In this document: positions 1-6,947 of the stretch, piece by piece
Layout of the letters: every line of letters starts with the position of its first letter
Position numbering within the stretch: the stretch's first letter is position 1
Source of the DNA: CAYXVB01 sp964467785
Lineage (GTDB): Bacteria > Bdellovibrionota > UBA1018
NCBI GenBank assembly: GCA_964467785.1
Contig: CAYXVB010000111.1
Span: 1 to 12,135 of the forward strand
Direction: 5' to 3'
Length of the DNA: 12,135 nt
Notes under the pieces: model-generated
Told to the model about the DNA's origin: nothing
Seen by the model: the letters and a program-made list of their open reading frames with translations, nothing else
The model's database searches: none
Made by a program: the position numbers and the translations under genes

Positions 1-1
1 C

Positions 2-1483
<1,482 letters not shown>

Positions 1484-1535
1484 TCGATTGGCGCGATTCG
1501 ATGCTCAGGGGGCATCCCGAAGAGGTCGAAAGCTT

Positions 1536-1550
1536 ATGATGAGCGGTTAG
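1536..1550 (+). other. Four-codon mini-ORF in the leader of the next gene (tentative)
   Basis: ATG ATG AGC GGT TAG is preceded by GAAGAGG (1519-1525) at about 10 bases, a usable ribosome binding site. It lies in the 139-base gap between speA and the secreted-protein gene. Such a short ORF can occur by chance; I list it only because an anti-Shine-Dalgarno-like tract (1566-1575) follows it. Nothing shows that it is translated. Confidence 0.15.
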
Positions 1551-1622
1551 CCTCAGTAGCTAGGGCACCTCCTTAGATCTCAGTCATTGACTTGGTGCGT
1601 CAATTATAAGATAGAAGCGATC

Positions 1623-3209
1623 ATGCTTTTCCGTAAGACGCTGCCGCTGTTCGTTTTTGCCTGTATGGCCCTCAATTCGCCGGTACAGGCGGCGACCACT
1701 CCTCCAAACCGCTGTATCGCGATTCGCGGCAATGGCGAGCTGGTTTCGGCCCACTGGTCGGCCATGGGCCGACTTCTCGAAGAAGAAGGGCTTTTCGACG
1801 GTGGCGCGGGAGGTAGCTCGGCCAGCGTCACGCTCTTTCTTTATGAAAGCATCCTTCTCAATCCGCAGTTGAGGGCCTGCGCCGGCGGAACGCGGGCTTG
1901 CTCTGAGGCGGAGACCGCTCTTCGCGCGTCCCTCCTCATGAAGTCACTCATCGCCTATCTCGATGTCGTCAAAAATGACGATGATTACAGCGCTCTGATC
2001 GGTCTTGGGCAGTCCCTCATGGAAGAAAAACAGCGGCTTGCGAGCGCTCCCGCCGGATCGGCCGTCACTCCCGCTCAACTCTCCATGCTGCTCGCGAAAG
2101 TCAATGGTGTCATCGAGCGGCCCAGTATCCGCGCGCTCGTCAACCCCGACTTCGTTCGGTTTATCAGGGATGCGGGCCCTGGCCAGCAATTCCGGCTCCA
2201 GGAAGCCGTCAGCGGGATTCGCACCTTCGGAAACTTCGACGCGAACGACAAGGCCATCTTGTTCCGTCCGGGCATTCTATCTTTTAGCGAAGTCGCCGAT
2301 CGTGTCGGTCGCGTAGGCAACTTTTATGCGGGCCGTGGGGCGTTTTACGATGCGCCGGGAATGCAGCGTTTTCTGGACCGTTGCGCACCTCTCGCGCGGG
2401 GCCGAAGCTGGAGCGAGCTTGCGCAAGCTCAGGGTATGCAGGGATCCTGTCATGCCGAAGCTGTCGTTTTGATGAAAACCTATCGCACGAACTTGCTGCG
2501 CACGCCGGGCGGATTTGCCTCGCGCATCGATGATCGGGTCGGTGGGCAGGGCTTCCGTGCCCTCGTTTCGTTGGCCGTAGTCGAGGGTCCGGGGGCGATG
2601 AAATCGCTTTCCGATGAGTGGCAGGCTTATGTTTCCGGTCAGGGCTTTGAGCGCGCGCGTCCGATGCAGCTCTTCGATCAAGTCGGCTTTGGCTATTATG
2701 GCGGTGGCAGCGATTCCCGAATCGCCACTCGCAAGGAGCTTTTCTCCGATCTCAAGACGTCCAAGGGAAGGGCCCTTGGCGAAACCAGTTGGCGGGTCGC
2801 GCTTCAGCGCTCCCCGGCGGAACCCGGGCTCTCGGCTATCCTGGCAGGTCCGCGCGCCGGAATGGCCACGGCCGCCGGTTGGACTGATCTCGCGCCCACT
2901 CTCGTGCTCAGAAACCTGGGTTGCAAGCGCGTCGTCTATCTCACCCGGATGGGCCAGGACTCGTCTTTCGCCCAGGGAGTTGAGCGTCTCTTGGGTGCGA
3001 CTCCACGCCAGCTCGGCGATCTGCATTCGCTCGAAACCGCAAGCTCCCTCCAGCTCTCGATCCGTCAGGCGGACCGCGTCTATTGCACCAACTGGAACAA
3101 TCTTGGGCAGGACGTCTTCAAGCTCGAACGTGATGGTTATCACGCAGGCGAAACCTGGGGCGACCGCCGGTATATTGGCTGCGGCGGCTCACTGCCGGAA
3201 GTGAAATAA
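1623..3209 (+). CDS. Secreted protein of unknown function, divergent patatin-like N-terminus
   Basis: I do not recognise a named family for this 528-residue protein. ATG 1623 was chosen because it begins a clean Sec signal peptide (basic MLFRK, hydrophobic core, cleavage after VQA near residue 23); an upstream TTG at 1587 would bury the signal. The ribosome site (TAGAAG, about 1612-1617) is weak. After the signal, residues 31-80 resemble the start of a patatin-like phospholipase: IRGNGE fits the oxyanion loop, LLEEEG the following helix, and GGSSAS (63-68) the nucleophile elbow with Ser66. Near the C-terminus, residues 419-436 (GWTDLAPTLVLRNLGCKR) resemble the segment after the patatin Asp motif, but the DGG/DGA position reads AAG; Asp422 is the nearest acid. 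About 300 residues lie between these blocks. Several cysteines, including RCI, RAC and IGCGG, suit disulfides in the periplasm or outside. Lipase-like activity is inference and could be lost. No terminator separates it from hppD 87 bases downstream. Confidence 0.75.
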   Translation: MLFRKTLPLFVFACMALNSPVQAATTPPNRCIAIRGNGELVSAHWSAMGRLLEEEGLFDGGAGGSSASVTLFLYESILLNPQLRACAGGTRACSEAETALRASLLMKSLIAYLDVVKNDDDYSALIGLGQSLMEEKQRLASAPAGSAVTPAQLSMLLAKVNGVIERPSIRALVNPDFVRFIRDAGPGQQFRLQEAVSGIRTFGNFDANDKAILFRPGILSFSEVADRVGRVGNFYAGRGAFYDAPGMQRFLDRCAPLARGRSWSELAQAQGMQGSCHAEAVVLMKTYRTNLLRTPGGFASRIDDRVGGQGFRALVSLAVVEGPGAMKSLSDEWQAYVSGQGFERARPMQLFDQVGFGYYGGGSDSRIATRKELFSDLKTSKGRALGETSWRVALQRSPAEPGLSAILAGPRAGMATAAGWTDLAPTLVLRNLGCKRVVYLTRMGQDSSFAQGVERLLGATPRQLGDLHSLETASSLQLSIRQADRVYCTNWNNLGQDVFKLERDGYHAGETWGDRRYIGCGGSLPEVK

Positions 3210-3280
3210 CGCGTCGCACACTTGCCGAATCTCAACAAAACCGGTACGGTCCTCCCGACTCGAACAATCGCGATGAACTG

Positions 3281-3287
3281 GGGAGGG
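3281..3287 (+). promoter_or_regulatory. Ribosome binding site that decides the hppD start
   Basis: GGGAGGG sits nine bases before ATG 3297. The longer open frame reaching back to TTG 3222, and the in-frame ATG at 3273, have no comparable site, so translation most likely begins at 3297. Confidence 0.75.
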
Positions 3288-3296
3288 ATTCGCGCC

Positions 3297-4382
3297 ATGA
3301 AGATTCAGAATCAGGGATTCGACCACGTCGAATACATCGTCCGGGACCTTAAGCCGCTGACCTCGATCATGACCCGTATGGGTTTCGAGAAGCTCGGCGA
3401 GCGCACGCTCTCGACCAAAGGGACGCATAGCGTGCTTTTCGGCCAGGGTTTCGTCCGTATCCTGCTCACCGTCGCCGACGGTTCGGTGGCTGGAGAGAAG
3501 CAGTATTGCACGCAGTTTCTTCGTCAACAGGACGAGGGCATCTGCGTGCTCGCCATCGACGTCGATGACGCCGCCAAGGCGTATCAGGAGACCGTCGCTC
3601 GTGGCGCCCGTCCCGCCCGCGCGCCTGAGACTTTTGAAACGGCAGAAGGCGCCGTGACCCGTGCCGAGATCTTTACGCCGGGGAACGTGCGCTATGCATT
3701 CATGACCCGCAAATCCCCGCGCGGCAATCACGCACCAGCGCTCTTTGACGAAGGTCTCGTGGCCTCGCGCCTCGAGAGTCCGTCACCGATGAACATCCGC
3801 GTGATCGATCACCTCACCAATAATGTCGGCATCGGCGAGATGAAGAAGTGGGTGCAGTGGTACAAAGATGTCTTCGGCTTCGTCGTGACTCGCAGCTTTG
3901 ATATCCGCACCGGCCGTACCGGGCTCGTGTCGGACGTCGTTCAGTCCGAGGACCACCGGATCAAGGTGCCGATCAACGAGGGCACCGAGGCTGCAAGCCA
4001 GGTCCAGGAATTTGTCAATCGCATGAAGGGCCCAGGCGTGCAGCACCTGGCTTTCCTCACGACCGATCTTCCGGGAACTCTCCAGGGCTTGCGTCGCCAA
4101 GATTTCAAGTTCCTCACCGTTCCCCATACTTATTATGAGGCGATCCCCACCCGCGTGCCGGGAGTCACCGAAAACCTGACCGAAATGGAAAAGCTCGGCG
4201 TCCTGCTCGACGGCGACGATACTGGTTATCTTTTGCAGATATTTTCCGAAGAGATCCTGGGGCCCTTCTTTTTCGAATACATCCAGCGAAAAGGTAACAA
4301 GGGCTTCGGGGAAGGAAATTTCCGTGCTCTTTTTGAAGCCATTGAACGGGATCAGATCCGCCGAGGAGTTCTCAAGGCATAA
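3297..4382 (+). CDS. hppD: 4-hydroxyphenylpyruvate dioxygenase
   Basis: HPPD converts 4-hydroxyphenylpyruvate to homogentisate with O2 and Fe(II), the committed step of tyrosine catabolism. The 361-residue protein matches the usual bacterial length and has two vicinal-oxygen-chelate domains, roughly residues 8-140 and 168-330. The three iron ligands are visible in the C-terminal domain: His172 in IDHLTNNV, His250 in VQHLAF, and Glu327 in FFFEYIQR. The end, KGFGEGNFRALFEAIERDQ, is the diagnostic C-terminal signature. ATG 3297 was chosen for its strong Shine-Dalgarno site and because it starts just before the first VOC strand. Hydroxymandelate synthase shares the fold, but the complete C-terminal signature favours HPPD. 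Homogentisate dioxygenase, fumarylacetoacetase and a tyrosine aminotransferase are not in this window, so the pathway partners must lie elsewhere. Its last 59 bases overlap the next gene, suggesting coupled translation. Confidence 0.95.
   Translation: MKIQNQGFDHVEYIVRDLKPLTSIMTRMGFEKLGERTLSTKGTHSVLFGQGFVRILLTVADGSVAGEKQYCTQFLRQQDEGICVLAIDVDDAAKAYQETVARGARPARAPETFETAEGAVTRAEIFTPGNVRYAFMTRKSPRGNHAPALFDEGLVASRLESPSPMNIRVIDHLTNNVGIGEMKKWVQWYKDVFGFVVTRSFDIRTGRTGLVSDVVQSEDHRIKVPINEGTEAASQVQEFVNRMKGPGVQHLAFLTTDLPGTLQGLRRQDFKFLTVPHTYYEAIPTRVPGVTENLTEMEKLGVLLDGDDTGYLLQIFSEEILGPFFFEYIQRKGNKGFGEGNFRALFEAIERDQIRRGVLKA
4312..4316 (+). promoter_or_regulatory. Putative ribosome binding site for the barrel gene, inside hppD
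   Basis: AAGGA within GGGGAAGGA lies seven bases before GTG 4324. The same bases encode the conserved FGEGNF motif of HPPD, so the match could be a by-product of coding constraint. It is nonetheless the best-spaced site for any in-frame start of the downstream gene. Confidence 0.45.
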
Positions 4383-4941
4383 GTTCGCGCTCTGGACAGT
4401 GGCCGCATTGGCAATGGCCGGCGTAGCCACGCCGAGCGAAGCTCTTGCCGCTAAGCTGGGCATCGCGCTTGAGCCGCTTGCCGGTTACGAGCAGGTGCAA
4501 AAGCTGTTTCCGTCGCAGCACACCACGACGCGTTTCTTTTATGGCGCGCGGTTGCGTGCGGGGCTGCCGCTCGTTTCCGCCGAGGCCGAGTATACTCGCG
4601 CCAACGACACCGAAGCTTTTCCGGGTTCCTCGATGTCGACTCAGGACGACCGCCTCAAGGTCGGCCTCGTGTCTTCCATCGGCCTGGGCAAGTTGATCCG
4701 CATGCTCGCGCGGGCAGGGGTGCAGGGACAGCAGTCGACCGTGACGACTGACGGCGTGACCACGGTCTATCCGATCGAGTACAAGCCGTATGCGGGGGCC
4801 GGTCTCTCCGTGGCACTGGGCAAGCAGATTCAAGGCAACGCGGGCGTGACCGTTGTTTTCCGTCAGTGGCCGGATATGAGCCGAAATGATTACCAGGCGA
4901 CGGCCGGTTTCACGATCCGATTCGGTACCAGCGATCTCTGA
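4324..4941 (+). CDS. Small outer-membrane beta-barrel-like protein, unknown function
   Basis: This is a 205-residue protein with an N-terminal signal sequence: a long polar n-region to about residue 20, hydrophobic FALWTVAALAMAGVA, and a likely cut after SEALA near residue 42. The mature ~163 residues alternate polar and apolar positions in stretches such as FFYGARLRAGLP, LVSAEAEYTR, LKVGLVSSIGLG, YKPYAGAGLSVALG, AGVTVVFRQWP and YQATAGFTIRFG. That pattern suits about eight antiparallel strands of a small outer-membrane barrel, but no specific family is recognised and the strand count is my estimate. The start is uncertain: no ATG precedes the signal peptide. GTG 4324 has a good ribosome site; TTG 4342 is an alternative, and ATG 4414 would cut through the signal. 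The first 59 bases overlap hppD in another frame. A strong terminator follows, making this the last gene of the block. Confidence 0.65.
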   Translation: MLFLKPLNGIRSAEEFSRHKFALWTVAALAMAGVATPSEALAAKLGIALEPLAGYEQVQKLFPSQHTTTRFFYGARLRAGLPLVSAEAEYTRANDTEAFPGSSMSTQDDRLKVGLVSSIGLGKLIRMLARAGVQGQQSTVTTDGVTTVYPIEYKPYAGAGLSVALGKQIQGNAGVTVVFRQWPDMSRNDYQATAGFTIRFGTSDL

Positions 4942-4961
4942 TTTGTTTTGCGAACACTTGC

Positions 4962-5004
4962 AAAGGCCCCGACGGAGCGATCCGGCACGGGGCCTTTGTT
5001 TTTT
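4962..5004 (+). terminator. Rho-independent terminator after the barrel gene
   Basis: AAAGGCCCCG (4962-4971) pairs perfectly with CGGGGCCTTT (4988-4997). Inside lies a second short stem, CGGA/TCCG (4973-4976 with 4981-4984), capped by GCGA, a GNRA-type tetraloop. The right arm runs directly into GTTTTTT. It lies 20 bases after the stop and closes the transcript carrying the secreted protein, hppD and the barrel gene. Confidence 0.93.
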
Positions 5005-5123
5005 ATCGGTCGTAGCGGGATATCCAAGGTGGCAGAGGTAAGTTTTATTAACCAAAATGAAATTAATATATTTGTAATAAATAGATATTTTCAAAAAATA
5101 TTTCTTAAATCATAAATAGTTCG

Positions 5124-5151
5124 TAAACTGGTGGAAGTATCTCGCCGATAG
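5124..5151 (+). promoter_or_regulatory. Sigma-28 (FliA)-like promoter of the chemoreceptor gene
   Basis: TAAA (5124-5127) and GCCGATAG (5144-5151) are separated by 16 bases. The flagellar sigma-28 consensus is TAAA-N15-GCCGATAA, so seven of eight -10 bases match with one extra spacer base. The element lies in the expected orientation directly before a chemoreceptor gene, a classic sigma-28 target. Its -10 end is only seven bases from ATG 5159, which predicts transcription starting at or within a few bases of the start codon. Confidence 0.65.
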
Positions 5152-5158
5152 TTTCCCC

Positions 5159-6824
5159 ATGAATACTTTTCAAAATCTCAGTCTCAATAGGAAGCTTTCG
5201 GTCGCTCTCTGCTCGTTCTGCGCAGGTATGCTGGTCATTGTTGGGGTTTGTCTTTTCAATCTCGGCGAACTCAAGAGGAACATCGACTTTGTCGGCAGGA
5301 CGATGGCCAAACGGGTGGAACAGCTCAATGAAGCCCGCGACTATCAGCGCCAGCTCATCATCAATGAGCGCGACATTTTGCTCTCGAAGGATTCAAAGGA
5401 GCACGCAACTCTACTTAAGAGGCGTCAAGAGCTTTGGGCTAATGCCAATTCTAACCTGGAAACTTACCTTAAGGACAGCCTCGAAGAGGGACGGGAGATC
5501 ATGGATAAGTACCGCCAACTTCTCGATAAATACCGAGAAGTGTCAGGCAAGGTCATCGATCTTCATGTCCGCCAGGGTAGGTTTGCGGATGCCCTTACGC
5601 TCGTCGATTCTGAGGAGCGCGGGATTCGTGGGGAGGCGCTCAAATATCAGGACACCCTGGCCGATCTCGCTGAAAAGCGGATGGCGCTCTCGGCCGACGA
5701 AGCTGAAGTCGCGTATGGAAAAACCCGCATGCAACTTCTGATTGTATCGTCGATATCGATTCTTTTCGGTGCGAGCCTCGCCGTCTTGATTTTACGGGCG
5801 CTATCCAGGTCCATGAATCAGGTCATCGCGGAGCTCGAAGGCGCGGCGGTCCAAGTGACTTCTGCTTCTCGCCAGGTTGCGTCTTCCTCGCAGGAACTGT
5901 CTAGTTCCACCACCGAGCAGGCCGCGTCGATCGAGCAGACCGCGAGCGCGGTCGATGAGATGACCTCGACAATTCAAAAAAATGCCGATTACTCCCGGAC
6001 CGCGGCTCAGGAGTCGGAGAAGAGTAAGCAGATTGCTGCACGGGGCCAGGAGGCGACGCAGGAGATGATCCGCGCGATTGACGAGATTAATTCAGCCAAT
6101 CAGAAGATTGCCGCTCAAACTGATCGCACCAACGAGGGCCTGGCGTCCATCATTCAGGTCATTGCCGAGATTGATGCCAAAACCCGAGTCATCAACGACA
6201 TCGTGTTCCAGACCAAGCTTCTTTCGTTCAACGCCTCGGTCGAGGCGGCTCGTGCCGGCGAGCAGGGCAAAGGGTTCGCGGTCGTTGCCGAGGAGGTAGG
6301 AAATCTCGCCGCCATGAGCGGCGCCGCAGCCCGTGAAATTTCCTCGATGCTCGATGCGAGCACCAAGAAAGTGCAGGCATTTGTCGAAGAAAATCGTCGG
6401 GCTTTTGCGGAGATGATCGAGGAAGGCCGGAGTAAAGTCGTGCGCGGCAACGAGGTCGCGCGGGCTTCCGGCGAGGCCCTTGTGGAGATCGTCGCGACGG
6501 TAAGCTCATCGGCACAGCTTTCTGGCGAGATCTCCACTGCCACCAAGGAGCAATCCGCGGGCGTGCATGGAGATCGCCGGTGCGATGCGGAGCCTCGAGC
6601 AGGCCACTCAGCAGAACGCCGCTGCCACCGAGCAAGCTGCACAGGTCGCCGAAGAGCTTTCAGCACAGGCCGAATCCTTGATGCGCTCGGTGCAGTCGCT
6701 CAACCAGCTCATTTACGGGGCCCGCGATGGAGCGGAGCCAGGAAACAAGCTGGGAGCTTCGCAAACGACTTTGGAGCGGTCGACGGATTCGCGCGCAGCC
6801 GCAATGGAGCGTCGCGCGGCCTGA
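5159..6824 (+). CDS. Methyl-accepting chemotaxis protein, reading frame broken near the 3' end
   Basis: This is a transmembrane chemoreceptor that would sense a periplasmic signal and control CheA through CheW. Residues 13-35 form TM1, about 36-190 a helical periplasmic region compatible with a four-helix-bundle sensor, and 191-213 TM2. The cytoplasmic signalling coiled coil starts almost at once (near 220) with no room for a usual HAMP domain. The tip is at about 347-385: IVFQTKLLSFNASVEAARAG, then KGFAVVAEEVGNLA. The frame is open to His470; there an apparent extra G in CATGGAG (6569-6570) shifts it. Removing one G gives VHEIAGAMRSLEQATQQNAA and a natural end at 6824, a 554-residue receptor. 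Read literally, the shifted frame runs to 6862 with a meaningless tail. It could be a sequencing error or a real lesion removing part of the return helix of the signalling hairpin. No CheR-binding NWETF-like end is seen. ATG 5159 has no Shine-Dalgarno site; see the promoter. Confidence 0.88.
6569..6570 (+). other. Apparent +1 frameshift site in the chemoreceptor gene
   Basis: Upstream of these two G bases chemoreceptor sequence is read in one frame (..TATKEQSAGVH); downstream it continues in the next frame (EIAGAMRSLEQATQQNAA..). Deleting one G joins both into a continuous family-like sequence. There is no slippery heptamer or long homopolymer. Confidence 0.85.
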
Positions 6825-6866
6825 TTGGCGTCCCGCGGGCGGTGCTCACAGTATTCAAGTGATCTA

Positions 6867-6895
6867 TTGACTAATGGATCGTATTACAATATAGT
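6867..6895 (+). promoter_or_regulatory. Sigma-70-type promoter of the CoA-disulfide reductase operon
   Basis: TTGACT (6867-6872) and TATAGT (6890-6895) are spaced by exactly 17 bases; each hexamer matches five of six consensus positions. Transcription would start near 6902, giving a leader of about 46 bases. That leader holds a short GC hairpin, GGCGC/GCGCC (6915-6919 with 6924-6928, loop CGAG), just before the ribosome site. Confidence 0.8.
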
Positions 6896-6899
6896 AATA
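6882..6899. promoter_or_regulatory. Palindrome over the -10 box, candidate operator
   Basis: TATTAC (6882-6887) and GTAATA (6894-6899) form a perfect inverted repeat with a six-base AT spacer that covers the whole -10 hexamer. A dimeric regulator bound here would block RNA polymerase. Part of the symmetry could come from the AT-rich -10 itself. No regulator gene lies in the window. Confidence 0.45.
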
Positions 6900-6934
6900 T
6901 CATAACTTGAATGCGGCGCCGAGGCGCCCTGACT

Positions 6935-6941
6935 GAAGAGG
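6935..6941 (+). promoter_or_regulatory. Ribosome binding site supporting a TTG start
   Basis: GAAGAGG ends six bases before TTG 6948. No ATG lies between the promoter and the FAD-binding motif, so TTG is the best start and gives the expected MNQRKKVVIIGG N-terminus. Confidence 0.7.
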
Positions 6942-6947
6942 CATCGT

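Larger units (their letters stand above)
6853..6912. repeat. 8-bp inverted repeat flanking the sulfur-operon promoter
   Basis: ATTCAAGT (6853-6860) and ACTTGAAT (6905-6912) are perfect reverse complements. Their centres are 52 bp apart, and they enclose both promoter hexamers. They may be paired half-sites for a regulator, but the role is inference. Confidence 0.45.

Noticed and set aside
1500..1516. GATGC/GCATC hairpin after speA as a terminator
   Set aside because: The stem is only five bp and there is no T-tract, so it is not convincing as a terminator.
1587..1622. TTGACT at 1587 with TATAAG nearby as a sigma-70 promoter, and TTG 1587 as a start codon
   Set aside because: The spacing between TTGACT and TATAAG is only 12 bases, too short. 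The TTG start would add residues that spoil the signal peptide.
2277..3143. A 288-codon open frame on the minus strand opposite the secreted-protein gene
   Set aside because: It is antisense to a coherent signal-peptide-bearing protein, shows no family motif, and such long antisense frames are common in GC-rich DNA.
3222..3296. N-terminal extension of hppD to TTG 3222
   Set aside because: The added 25 residues do not look like HPPD, and ATG 3297 has a strong Shine-Dalgarno site.
3783..4463. Minus-strand open frame opposite hppD
   Set aside because: hppD has complete catalytic residues and signature motifs; the opposite frame is a shadow.
4372..5094. A 240-codon minus-strand open frame covering the barrel gene, the terminator and the AT-rich spacer
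   Set aside because: It crosses a strong plus-strand terminator, has no recognisable motif, and its composition reads as a shadow of the plus-strand gene.
6567..6862. The chemoreceptor C-terminus as read literally to 6862, and a separate 85-residue protein from ATG 6567
   Set aside because: The literal tail has no chemoreceptor character, whereas the other frame continues the signalling hairpin exactly; one frameshifted gene explains both.
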